Assembly: GCA_900754385.1 (NCBI GenBank)
Contig: CAAECP010000111.1
Location: 1-6,371, forward strand
Reading direction: 5' to 3'
Origin: an uncultured Collinsella sp.
GTDB lineage: Bacteria > Actinomycetota > Coriobacteriia > Coriobacteriales > Coriobacteriaceae
DNA: 6,371 nt
Shown: piece after piece, positions 1 through 5,541 of the stretch
Layout of the letters: each line of letters opens with the position of its first letter
How positions within the stretch are numbered: position 1 is the first letter of the stretch
Program-made: the position numbers and the translations under genes
Notes under the pieces: generated by a model
Databases searched by the model: none
Told to the model about the DNA's origin: nothing
What the model saw: the letters and a program-made list of their open reading frames with translations, nothing else

Positions 1-1031
1 AGGTCGAGCATCTGCTGCACCAGACGAGCCAGGCGACGCGTCTCGGAAGCAACGGTCTCCAAATGCTCATCGTCGGTGGGATACACGCCATCCTGCATGG
101 CCTCGACCGTTGCGAGCATGGCCATAAGCGGCGTGCGAAGCTCGTGTGCAACGTCTGAGGTCAGGCGCTTCTCGTGTTTCATATCCTTCTCGAGCGAAGT
201 GGCCATCTCATCGAAGGTCTCACCCAGCTGATCGATCTCGTCATCACCGCGCAGTCCCGTGCGAGCCGACAGGTCGCCGTCACGGATTTGCTTTGCGGTA
301 CTGGTGATGCGATGAATCGGCTTGGTGAGCATGCGCGACACGAGCGATCCGATAACGACCGAAATGCAGATTGCAACAACCGCGGCGAGGGCCATGGCGT
401 TAAAGGTCTTCTCCCTAAACGCAGAGTCCGCCTTGGTGAGCAGCGCGTCGGAGCCGATGGCCCACAGCTTTACCTGTCCGACATGCTCGCCGGAAGACGT
501 TACAATCTCGACGTTAGCAACGCTATCGGAGTCGGTTGGAGCAGACGAGACCGGGCTATGCGATGCCCTCTTGCCGCTCGTGTCGTCGGTCGTAGCCTGG
601 TTTTCGCGTACATCGGCGGTGGCGCTTGCCGAGGGCCAGGAATCGTCATAAACGATCACGCCCTTTTTATTGACGACCTGCATACCCAGATCGTCGGAAA
701 CCAAACTCGACGTTGCGACCGTGCGCAGTTCCCCCGCGGTCCAAGAGCCGTTTTCCTCATATGAGGTTGCCAACTTCTCGGCAGCGGAATTTGCGATTTC
801 GACGATATTGGAGCGTGTGTAATCCGAAAAGACCGTGCCCCACACAACAGAGACAACGCCCACCAGCACCAATACTGTCATGAGCGATGTCAGAGCAAAA
901 GCAAGTGCCATGCGCGAGGGATAGCTCATCGTTGGCCGTGAATCGGAACGAGGCGTGTTCCAACTAGCCTTGGAACCCGCCTCGCTCTCCTGCTTGTGCT
1001 TTTGTCCGATTTCAAAGCGCGCAGGTGTCAT
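1..1031 (-). CDS. Sensor histidine kinase of a two-component system (C-terminal part off the window)
   Basis: Membrane sensor kinase that should autophosphorylate on a histidine and pass the phosphate to the regulator encoded just upstream. The visible 343 residues show, in order: a polar cytoplasmic N-terminus (1-40), a first membrane helix (about 41-67), an extracytoplasmic sensor region (about 68-210), a second membrane helix (about 211-233), a HAMP linker (about 231-283), and the dimerisation/phosphoacceptor helix with the H-box DVAHELRTPL, in which His296 is the expected phosphorylation site. The catalytic ATPase domain lies beyond base 1. The start is ATG at 1031-1029, with AGGGA overlapping the regulator's stop codon 8 nt upstream. 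The gap to the regulator gene is 11 nt, so the two are surely co-transcribed. The sensor region contains a Ser/Thr/Asp/Ala-rich low-complexity stretch (about 134-172). The signal sensed cannot be read from the sequence. Confidence 0.93.
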   Translation of the reverse strand, partial: MTPARFEIGQKHKQESEAGSKASWNTPRSDSRPTMSYPSRMALAFALTSLMTVLVLVGVVSVVWGTVFSDYTRSNIVEIANSAAEKLATSYEENGSWTAGELRTVATSSLVSDDLGMQVVNKKGVIVYDDSWPSASATADVRENQATTDDTSGKRASHSPVSSAPTDSDSVANVEIVTSSGEHVGQVKLWAIGSDALLTKADSAFREKTFNAMALAAVVAICISVVIGSLVSRMLTKPIHRITSTAKQIRDGDLSARTGLRGDDEIDQLGETFDEMATSLEKDMKHEKRLTSDVAHELRTPLMAMLATVEAMQDGVYPTDDEHLETVASETRRLARLVQQMLD

Positions 1032-1042
1032 ATGTGATTTCC

Positions 1043-1765
1043 CTATTTCTCGTCCGACTTATCGGTCTTGGCCGGAGCCTCGAAGCGATAGCCGACACCA
1101 TGGACGGTGTAGAGCCACTTGGGCTTCTTGGGATCATCGCCCAGCTTGGCGCGAAGATTCTTCACGTGGCTATCGATGGTGCGCTCATAGCCCTCAAAGT
1201 CATACCCGAGCACTTTCTCGACCAGCTCCATGCGGTTATACACACGGCCGGGATGGCGGGCGAGCGTGGTGAGCAGCTTGAACTCGGAAGCCGTCAGATC
1301 GACTTCCTTGCCCTCGACCAAGATCTTGTGGCCCGAGATATCGATGACCAGATCGCCGAAGTCGAGCACCTCGACGGCGGGCTCGTCGGCCTGATGGGCA
1401 CGGCGGAACAGAGCGCGAACGCGGGCGACGAGCTCGCGCGGCGAGAACGGCTTAATCAGATAGTCGTCGGCGCCGAGCTCAAGACCGATAATACGGTCCT
1501 CGATCTCGCCCTTAGCCGTCAGCATGATGATGGGGACATCCGAGGTATCGCGAATGGTGCGGCAAACGCGCTCGCCGGGAATCTTGGGGAGCATAAGGTC
1601 GAGCACGACCAGGTCGAACTGATGCTTCTCGAACTCCTCGATCGCGGACTGGCCGTCGCCGACGCCCACAACCCAGTAGCCTTCGCGCTCGAGATAGGCA
1701 GCGACGGCGTCACAGATTGCCTTCTCATCCTCGACCAGCAGAATCTTTTTTGCATCTGAAGCCAT
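1043..1765 (-). CDS. OmpR/PhoB-family DNA-binding response regulator
   Basis: Cytoplasmic transcription factor of 240 residues, the normal length for the family. The receiver domain occupies about 6-122, with the acidic pair Glu12/Asp13, phosphoacceptor Asp56 (in VVLDLMLP), Thr83 (in IMLTAK) and Lys105 (in IKPF). The C-terminal winged-helix DNA-binding domain covers about 137-233 and ends with the typical YTVHGVGYRFE strand and wing. A TTG at 1786 would add seven residues, but the ATG at 1765 is preferred: AGGGGGG (1773-1779) sits 7 nt before it and would lie inside the longer reading frame, and MASDAKKILLVEDE is a typical receiver N-terminus. It is followed 11 nt later by its partner kinase. 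The overall look resembles MtrA/PhoP/RegX3-type regulators, but sequence alone does not support a specific name or regulon. Confidence 0.96.
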   Translation of the reverse strand: MASDAKKILLVEDEKAICDAVAAYLEREGYWVVGVGDGQSAIEEFEKHQFDLVVLDLMLPKIPGERVCRTIRDTSDVPIIMLTAKGEIEDRIIGLELGADDYLIKPFSPRELVARVRALFRRAHQADEPAVEVLDFGDLVIDISGHKILVEGKEVDLTASEFKLLTTLARHPGRVYNRMELVEKVLGYDFEGYERTIDSHVKNLRAKLGDDPKKPKWLYTVHGVGYRFEAPAKTDKSDEK

Positions 1766-1804
1766 AACACGGCCCCCCTGTCTCAATTAGCTAAGAACAA
1801 GCCC

Positions 1805-1810
1805 ATTTTA
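1805..1810 (-). promoter_or_regulatory. Possible -10 box for the two-component operon
   Basis: Reading the minus strand, TAAAAT (five of six matches to TATAAT) lies about 40 nt before the regulator ATG, giving a leader of about 32 nt. No convincing -35 hexamer is found at 16-18 nt, because that position falls inside the GC-rich hairpin at 1821-1859. This is a weak call. Confidence 0.3.
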
Positions 1811-1820
1811 ACGCACCTGA

Positions 1821-1859
1821 GCCCGCCGGATGCCGCTATGACGCGGCAGCTCGGCGGGC
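1821..1859 (-). terminator. Strong GC-rich hairpin after the lipoprotein gene, probable terminator without a clear U-tract
   Basis: GCCCGCCG (1821-1828) pairs with CGGCGGGC (1852-1859). After a small internal loop, TGCCGC (1831-1836) pairs with GCGGCA (1843-1848) around a 6-nt loop. It lies about 60 nt past the lipoprotein stop codon and just before the two-component operon, so it most likely separates the two units. Neither strand has a clean run of T after the stem, so it may act with Rho or mainly as an mRNA 3'-end stabiliser. Confidence 0.5.
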
Positions 1860-1918
1860 GGTACTCACAATTACAACGCGTTTATTCCCCTGTTGGCGCC
1901 TTTTTAACCCCTTTAAGC

Positions 1919-3130
1919 TTAAAGAGAGAATAGGCGTGCAGTGACCGTCTCTGGTATACCCTGGCTGTTGCGCACCGTGGCGTACGTAAGGAATGAGTCC
2001 GATTTTCCCGCCGTAGCTGGATAATCGCCATACTCCAAAGCGCGGTCGGGCGACAGCAGCGATCCATAGGTCTTGGCAGAGGTGTCGATCAGGAAATGCG
2101 ACGCCTGTACCTTAACAAGGTATTTATTCTTCTTGCCAGCCGCGCATGCGAGCGGCTCGCGTGACAGAAAGAGGTACGGCCCTCCCTCATTACCGATATA
2201 CGTGCCCATGTTGCCCAAGCTGCCCACGCCACTATAGGTCGCCTCGATAGAAAACACGAAGGTATCGCCCATATATACGGCCTCGAAAGGCGAGACTGAC
2301 GAGGGAAGGACTAGCTGGGCACGTTTGGTGTTGTTGCCATCTGTCAGATCGATTGCCGTTATGCCGTAGTAGACGCCCTCGTCGTTGCGGACACGCGGCG
2401 AGATGGTCAAAATGCCGTCGCTCGCGCGCGGGGCCGATGCAAAGCGGCCCGTCGATTTCCAAATTGCCTCGGCCTTGGATTCATCAAGCGAGCGACGATA
2501 GCAAAACGAATCACTACTCGTTTTATTGCCGCCTGCCGAAGGCATTTTATACCAGATGACTGATGACCCGAACGCCGTAAACAGGGGCGGATCATAGTCC
2601 TTGCCACCTCGATCGAGCTCAACCACATCGCCAGAGAGCGAAGCGCCCGACAGATTTTGAGCGTAGAGCTTCCACGATGAATTGGCAAAGTTCATCTCAA
2701 CCCACGCAAACACGCCATCGCCGGCACGGACATCGTAAAATGCATATCCCGTGCCCTCGATAGGGTCCTCGATTAATGTAGTAAGCGAGCCATCGCCCAG
2801 GTTAAGCACACCGAGTGTGTTGGCGTGCAGTGCCGATGCGGGCGCCATCATCGCCGCGGCGTAATCGCCGTCGCAGTAGTACAGCAGCGTACCCAGAGGC
2901 AGCGTCCACGACGCCGCCGGCTCAAGATCGATGTCGACTGCCTCGTACTCATCCGTAATCGAGATAATTTTGGAATCGTCCTTGATAACCTGCGGCTCGC
3001 CGGCGGCATCATCACTGGTACCCGTTTTTTTCGAGCATCCGGCAAGCACCGTGGCAGCGCCCGCGGCAGCCCCACCGAGTACAAAGCCGCGACGCGATAT
3101 TCCGTTCTTGATGTGATCGGCGATACCCAT
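1919..3130 (-). CDS. Tat-exported lipoprotein, predicted extracytoplasmic propeller-like protein of unknown function
   Basis: A 403-residue protein predicted to be exported folded by the twin-arginine route and anchored by lipid. The N-terminus has a twin-arginine motif (SRRGFVLG, Arg13-Arg14), an Ala/Gly-rich hydrophobic segment, and a lipobox LAGC with Cys32 as the lipidation site, followed by a polar Ser/Asp/Lys linker. The mature part (about 50-403) is beta-rich with recurring short motifs such as GVFAWVEM and SVIWYKMP separated by Gly/Asp turns, which resembles beta-propeller blades; this fold is inferred, not proven. No catalytic motif is recognised. The start ATG overlaps the stop of the upstream TSCPD gene (TAATG), and only a weak ribosome-binding site is present, so translation is probably coupled. 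The gene ends 153 nt before the response-regulator ATG, with a hairpin in between. Confidence 0.85.
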   Translation of the reverse strand: MGIADHIKNGISRRGFVLGGAAAGAATVLAGCSKKTGTSDDAAGEPQVIKDDSKIISITDEYEAVDIDLEPAASWTLPLGTLLYYCDGDYAAAMMAPASALHANTLGVLNLGDGSLTTLIEDPIEGTGYAFYDVRAGDGVFAWVEMNFANSSWKLYAQNLSGASLSGDVVELDRGGKDYDPPLFTAFGSSVIWYKMPSAGGNKTSSDSFCYRRSLDESKAEAIWKSTGRFASAPRASDGILTISPRVRNDEGVYYGITAIDLTDGNNTKRAQLVLPSSVSPFEAVYMGDTFVFSIEATYSGVGSLGNMGTYIGNEGGPYLFLSREPLACAAGKKNKYLVKVQASHFLIDTSAKTYGSLLSPDRALEYGDYPATAGKSDSFLTYATVRNSQGIPETVTARLFSL

Positions 3131-3393
3131 TAGGCGATCTCGGCGCGAGCGGCCTCGATGGCGCGCGTAAGCTGGTCGGCGCAGGAGGTCTTTTTCATAC
3201 CGCAGGTATTACCGGCGAGAACCTCGATTACGCGATCGGCAGGAGCGCCCTCGACCAGCTTGGAGATAGCCTTGAGATTGCCGTCGCAGCCACCGGTAAA
3301 CTCAACGCCTATCACCTTGTTGCCGTCATCGGAAAGGTCAAGGTGAATATTGCGAGCACACACGCCCTGAGGCTTGTAATCAAACGAAATCAT
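3130..3393 (-). CDS. Small four-cysteine TSCPD-domain protein (TIGR03905-like)
   Basis: An 87-residue cytoplasmic protein with no signal peptide or membrane segment. Four cysteines at 12, 36, 64 and 71 sit in the spacing of the small TSCPD family, in the contexts GVCARN, GGCDGN, NTCGMK and TSCADQL. The last is the family's namesake TSCPD motif with Ala in place of Pro. The same domain type occurs at the C-terminus of B12-dependent ribonucleotide reductases, but stand-alone members have no established function. Paired cysteines suggest metal binding or thiol chemistry; this is inference. The ATG at 3393 is preceded by AGAAGGGA at good spacing. The stop overlaps the lipoprotein ATG by one base, so the two genes form one translationally coupled unit with a promoter of their own upstream. 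Confidence 0.85.
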   Translation of the reverse strand: MISFDYKPQGVCARNIHLDLSDDGNKVIGVEFTGGCDGNLKAISKLVEGAPADRVIEVLAGNTCGMKKTSCADQLTRAIEAARAEIA

Positions 3394-3427
3394 GCGATCC
3401 CTTCTCAGAATGTTATTCGAGACGACT

Positions 3428-3454
3428 ATTATCCCCGTCTTTCCCTAAATGCAA
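3428..3454 (-). promoter_or_regulatory. Candidate promoter for the TSCPD-lipoprotein pair
   Basis: On the minus strand, GATAAT (3433-3428) is a five-of-six -10 box and TTGCAT (3454-3449) is a four-of-six -35 box. Their spacing of 15 nt is shorter than ideal. The site lies between the purB hairpin and the TSCPD start, where a new transcription unit is expected to begin. Confidence 0.45.
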
Positions 3455-3457
3455 CGA

Positions 3458-3495
3458 GGCGCTTTGCCGGCAACACACATTACCAGCAAAGCGCC
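3458..3495 (-). terminator. Hairpin after purB, probable intrinsic terminator
   Basis: GGCGCTTTGC (3458-3467) pairs perfectly with GCAAAGCGCC (3486-3495). After one mismatch, two further G-C pairs extend the stem (3469-3470 with 3483-3484). It begins 27 nt past the purB stop codon. On the minus strand the stem is followed by TCGTTGCATTT, a modest T-rich tail, so termination is likely but not textbook. Confidence 0.65.
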
Positions 3496-3521
3496 CTAAA
3501 AAGCTAACGTTATGCCCGAAC

Positions 3522-4868
3522 CTACTCGAAGCTCAGCTGCTCCAGACGATCAAAGACTGTGTCGATACGGGTGAGGAAGTCCCACGGATCAAAGATCTCG
3601 TCGAGCTTCTCCTGGCTGACGGTGCAGCGCGGGTCGGCCTCGAGACGCTCCTTAAAGGTGGGGCCGGAGACACAATCCTGTACCTCGTGCCAGGTTGCCA
3701 TGGCGTTCTCCTGCACAATGGCGTACGCGTCCTCGCGGGTGATGCCCGTGTCGACGAGGGCGAGCAGCACCTTGGAGGAGAAGATGAGGCCGCGGGTCTT
3801 ATTGAGGTTGGCCATCATGCGGGCAGGGTACAGCTGCAGGCCGTCGATAACGCGGATGAGGCACTGGAACATGTGGTCGAGTGCGATGAAGCTATCGGCC
3901 TGGGCGACACGCTCGGCAGAGGAGTGCGAAATGTCACGCTCGTGCCACAGGGCGACGTTATCGAAGGCGACCTGAGCGTTGGACTTCACGACGCGCGACA
4001 GACCGCAGACCTTCTCCATGGTGATGGGATTGCGCTTGTGCGGCATGGCGGAGCTGCCCTTTTGGCCCTTACGGAACGGCTCCTCGGCCTCGAGCGTATC
4101 AGTCTTCTGCAGATTGCGGACCTCGGTCGCGATGCGCTCGCAGGTGGCTGCGGTGGTGGCGAGAACGCCGGCGAGATAGGCGTGATGGTCGCGGCTGATA
4201 ACCTGCGTGGACAGCGGGTCGTGAACCAGGCCCAGGTGCTCGCAGACGTACTCCTCGACAAACGGCTCGATGGAGCTGTACGTGCCGACAGCGCCCGAGA
4301 TGGCACCAAAGGCAACGTTCTTGCGGGCATCCTCAAGACGGTCCAGATCGCGCTTGAGCTCCCAGGCCCAAGAGCCAAACTTCATGCCAAAGGTCATCGG
4401 CTCGGCATGGATGCCATGAGTACGGCCGGCGCAGAGCGTGTTGCGCTCCTCAAAGGCGCGACGCTTGCAGATCTCGCCGAGTTTTTTGACGTCCTCGATG
4501 ATCAGGTCGCAGGCCTGGGTGAGCTGGTAGCACAGGGCCGTGTCGCCCAGATCGGAGCTGGTCATGCCATAGTGAACCCAGCGGCTGGGCTTGGGGTCGT
4601 CCTCGGGAACATCGGCATCGATGTATTCCTTCATGTTGGTCAGAAAGGCAATGACGTCGTGGCGCGTGACTTCCTCGATCTCATCGACCTTCGCCTTCTC
4701 AAAGTTGGCATGGTCGCGGATCCACTGGGCCTCGTCTTTGGAAATACCGATCTTGCCGAGCTCCGCCTGGGCCTCGCAGGCCAAGACCTCGATCTCCTGC
4801 CAAATGGCGTACTTGTTCTCGAGGGAGAAGATGTGTCCCATCTCCGGGCGGGTATAGCGATCGATCAT
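3522..4868 (-). CDS. purB: Adenylosuccinate lyase
   Basis: Cytoplasmic homotetrameric enzyme that acts twice in purine synthesis: it removes fumarate from SAICAR to give AICAR and from adenylosuccinate to give AMP. The 448-residue product has the usual length and the three-part all-helical layout of the fumarase/aspartase superfamily. Visible signatures are HYGMTSSD (99-106), GRTHGIHAEP with His151 as the likely general acid, and the superfamily loop GSSAMPHKRNP (271-281), whose Ser272/Ser273 supply the likely general base. HERDISHSSAER (309-320) is also typical. A TTG at 4934 would extend the frame by 22 residues, but the ATG at 4868 is chosen: AAGGAG sits 5 nt before it and MIDRYTRPEM is the standard family N-terminus. 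The gene appears monocistronic, with a promoter-like -10 box upstream and a hairpin downstream. A long frame on the opposite strand is a shadow. Confidence 0.97.
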   Translation of the reverse strand: MIDRYTRPEMGHIFSLENKYAIWQEIEVLACEAQAELGKIGISKDEAQWIRDHANFEKAKVDEIEEVTRHDVIAFLTNMKEYIDADVPEDDPKPSRWVHYGMTSSDLGDTALCYQLTQACDLIIEDVKKLGEICKRRAFEERNTLCAGRTHGIHAEPMTFGMKFGSWAWELKRDLDRLEDARKNVAFGAISGAVGTYSSIEPFVEEYVCEHLGLVHDPLSTQVISRDHHAYLAGVLATTAATCERIATEVRNLQKTDTLEAEEPFRKGQKGSSAMPHKRNPITMEKVCGLSRVVKSNAQVAFDNVALWHERDISHSSAERVAQADSFIALDHMFQCLIRVIDGLQLYPARMMANLNKTRGLIFSSKVLLALVDTGITREDAYAIVQENAMATWHEVQDCVSGPTFKERLEADPRCTVSQEKLDEIFDPWDFLTRIDTVFDRLEQLSFE

Positions 4869-4912
4869 AGCGGCTCCTTTTTGGTTATTGGCACGTTGGT
4901 CGTAACCCAACC

Positions 4913-4918
4913 ATTGTA
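4913..4918 (-). promoter_or_regulatory. Possible -10 box for purB
   Basis: TACAAT on the minus strand (five of six matches to TATAAT) would start a transcript with a leader of about 38 nt before the purB ATG. A TTGCAC lies upstream but only 10 nt away, too close for a -35 box, so the assignment rests on the -10 alone. Confidence 0.4.
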
Positions 4919-4979
4919 CCGTGCGCAGGTGCAAGTATGGGCAGCAGGCATTAACCTAACATTTTGCCGCAAAAGCGGC

Positions 4980-5087
4980 CATGGGGACATCCGCGTATTT
5001 GCTTCGCAAATACGCACCGGCTTCAGGCGAGCCCCTCAGCTTCACGAAGCCGAAGGGGAAGACTTTGTTGAATTAGCCGTCCCCATG
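4980..5087. repeat. Repeat unit A bounded by a 9-bp inverted repeat
   Basis: CATGGGGAC (4980-4988) is the exact reverse complement of GTCCCCATG (5079-5087), enclosing about 108 bp. Inside are a perfect 10-bp stem with a TTC loop (4993-5002 with 5006-5015) and a second stem-loop in which CCCCT and GCTTC pair with GAAGC and AGGGG. The small size, terminal inverted repeats and absence of coding sequence are MITE-like. No flanking target duplication is evident. Confidence 0.6.
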
Positions 5088-5101
5088 TCTCCCGTGCCCG
5101 G

Positions 5102-5119
5102 TGGAGCGGGCAACGGGAC
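5102..5119 (-). repeat. 18-nt copy of the tRNA-Gly 3' end (attachment-site-like)
   Basis: TGGAGCGGGCAACGGGAC is identical to 5424-5441, the last 18 bases of the tRNA-Gly gene including its encoded CCA, in the same orientation. Identity stops exactly at the CCA end on one side and inside the T-stem on the other. Confidence 0.8.
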
Positions 5120-5214
5120 GTCCGCGTATTTGCTTCGCAAATCCGCACCGGCTGCAGCGATCTCCTCGGATTCACGGAGACGATGGGAAAGACTTTGTTG
5201 AATTGGCCGTCCCG
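5114..5214. repeat. Repeat unit B bounded by a 6-bp inverted repeat
   Basis: CGGGAC (5114-5119) pairs with GTCCCG (5209-5214), giving a unit of about 101 bp. Its left terminus is also the last six bases of the tRNA-derived 18-mer. The internal palindrome at 5124-5146 matches that of unit A except for one base (ATCCGC instead of ATACGC), which leaves one mismatch in the stem. Confidence 0.55.
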
Positions 5215-5231
5215 AGGTCTTCCGCGCTCGG

Positions 5232-5249
5232 TGGAGCGGGCAACGGGAC
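5232..5249 (-). repeat. Second 18-nt copy of the tRNA-Gly 3' end
   Basis: It has the same 18 bases and orientation as 5102-5119 and as the tRNA 3' end at 5424-5441. The copies at 5102 and 5232 are 130 bp apart, and the latter is 192 bp from the tRNA copy. Such partial tRNA duplications are the usual footprint of integration at tRNA genes. Confidence 0.8.
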
Positions 5250-5351
5250 GTCCGCGTATTTGCTTCGCAAATCCGCACCGGCTTCAGGCGCCTGTCGGCG
5301 CCTTCGCCTGCTCGCTACAAACGCTTCGCGTTTGCTTAACGCTCGCACCCT

Positions 5352-5371
5352 GTCGGGTTCGAGTCCCGGCA
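5352..5371 (+). other. Orphan tRNA T-arm-like sequence
   Basis: The core CGGGTTCGAGTCCCG (5354-5368) is a complete T-stem and T-loop with the GTTCGAGTCCC signature. It is flanked by bases that extend the stem, but there is no acceptor stem, anticodon arm or CCA around it. It is the exact reverse complement of 5436-5450 in the tRNA-Gly T-arm, so the two face opposite ways around the terminator hairpin. It may be the remnant of a lost plus-strand tRNA or a recombination product. Confidence 0.55.
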
Positions 5372-5378
5372 CTTTTTT

Positions 5379-5411
5379 GAAAAAAGCACGGCACCGTGAT
5401 GGTGCCGTGCT
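5379..5411 (-). terminator. Rho-independent terminator of tRNA-Gly
   Basis: AGCACGGCACC (5385-5395) and GGTGCCGTGCT (5401-5411) form an 11-bp perfect stem with a 5-nt loop. On the minus strand it is followed at once by a T-run (complement of the A-run 5380-5384). It begins 13 nt past the tRNA CCA end. The plus strand has only a weak T-rich tail, so the minus direction is preferred. Confidence 0.88.
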
Positions 5412-5423
5412 TGTGCTCTTAAC

Positions 5424-5498
5424 TGGAGCGGGCAACGGGACTCGAACCCGCGAGTGTCAGCTTGGGAAGCTGATGCCTTACCACTTGGCGATGCCCGC
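5424..5498 (-). tRNA. tRNA-Gly (anticodon CCC), CCA encoded
   Basis: The cloverleaf folds cleanly. The acceptor stem GCGGGCA pairs with TGCCCGC (7 bp), the D-arm contains AGTGGTAA, and the anticodon stem TCAGC/GCTGA encloses loop TTCCCAA with anticodon CCC. The variable loop is CACTC, and the T-arm has loop TTCGAGT and one G-U pair. The discriminator is U, followed by a genomically encoded CCA (5424-5426). The CCC anticodon reads GGG glycine codons. The tRNA has its own promoter-like sequence upstream and a strong terminator downstream. Its last 18 bases are duplicated twice in the adjacent array. Confidence 0.97.
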
Positions 5499-5511
5499 TT
5501 GTGTGTTGGCT

Positions 5512-5541
5512 AGTATAACGCGGTTGTCTTGCTCGATACAA
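5512..5541 (-). promoter_or_regulatory. Likely promoter of tRNA-Gly
   Basis: TATACT on the minus strand (5517-5512) is a five-of-six -10 box ending 13 nt before the mature tRNA 5' end. A weak -35 (TTGTAT, 5541-5536) lies 18 nt upstream of it. The position fits a tRNA transcript with a very short leader. Confidence 0.55.

Larger units (their letters stand above)
4971..5370. repeat. Tandem array of palindromic repeats (about 130-bp period) carrying tRNA-Gly 3'-end fragments
   Basis: This fills most of the gene-free stretch between purB and tRNA-Gly. Three units are aligned at offsets of 131 and 130 bp. Each begins with a tRNA 3'-end-like segment (degenerate at 4971-4988, exact at 5102-5119 and 5232-5249), then a palindrome with a TTC loop (4993-5015, 5124-5146, 5254-5276), then a shared ACCGGCT segment. 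The first two units also share a block around GACTTTGTTGAATT (5061-5074 and 5191-5204) followed by GCCGTCCC and a similar spacer. The third unit diverges after about 5288 into other palindromes: GGCGCC-TGTC-GGCGCC, and AAACGC-TTC-GCGTTT. No believable protein is encoded. Open frames crossing the array repeat the same peptide because the DNA repeats. This is either a chromosomal repeat family or a decayed non-autonomous mobile element. Confidence 0.85.

Noticed and set aside
174..764. 196-residue plus-strand frame opposite the histidine kinase
   Set aside because: The minus strand encodes a continuous kinase with HAMP and H-box across this stretch; the plus frame has no support.
1025..1759. 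244-residue open frame on the plus strand opposite the response regulator
   Set aside because: It mirrors the regulator gene almost base for base and shows no motif of its own; it is a shadow frame.
1766..1786. TTG start extending the response regulator by seven residues
   Set aside because: It would place the strong AGGGGGG ribosome-binding site inside the coding sequence; the ATG at 1765 fits the family N-terminus.
4869..4934. TTG start extending PurB by 22 residues
   Set aside because: The extension includes the AAGGAG site and the likely -10 box, and the family protein begins at MIDRYTRPEM.
3687..5201. 504-residue open frame on the plus strand opposite purB
   Set aside because: It lies antisense to a clear adenylosuccinate lyase, has no ribosome-binding site or recognisable domain, and runs into the repeat array. 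Long antisense frames are expected opposite G/C-rich third positions.
4971..5370. CRISPR array
   Set aside because: There are only three units with a 130-bp period, internal palindromes and conserved would-be spacers. This is not the alternation of short identical repeats with unique spacers, and no cas gene is present.
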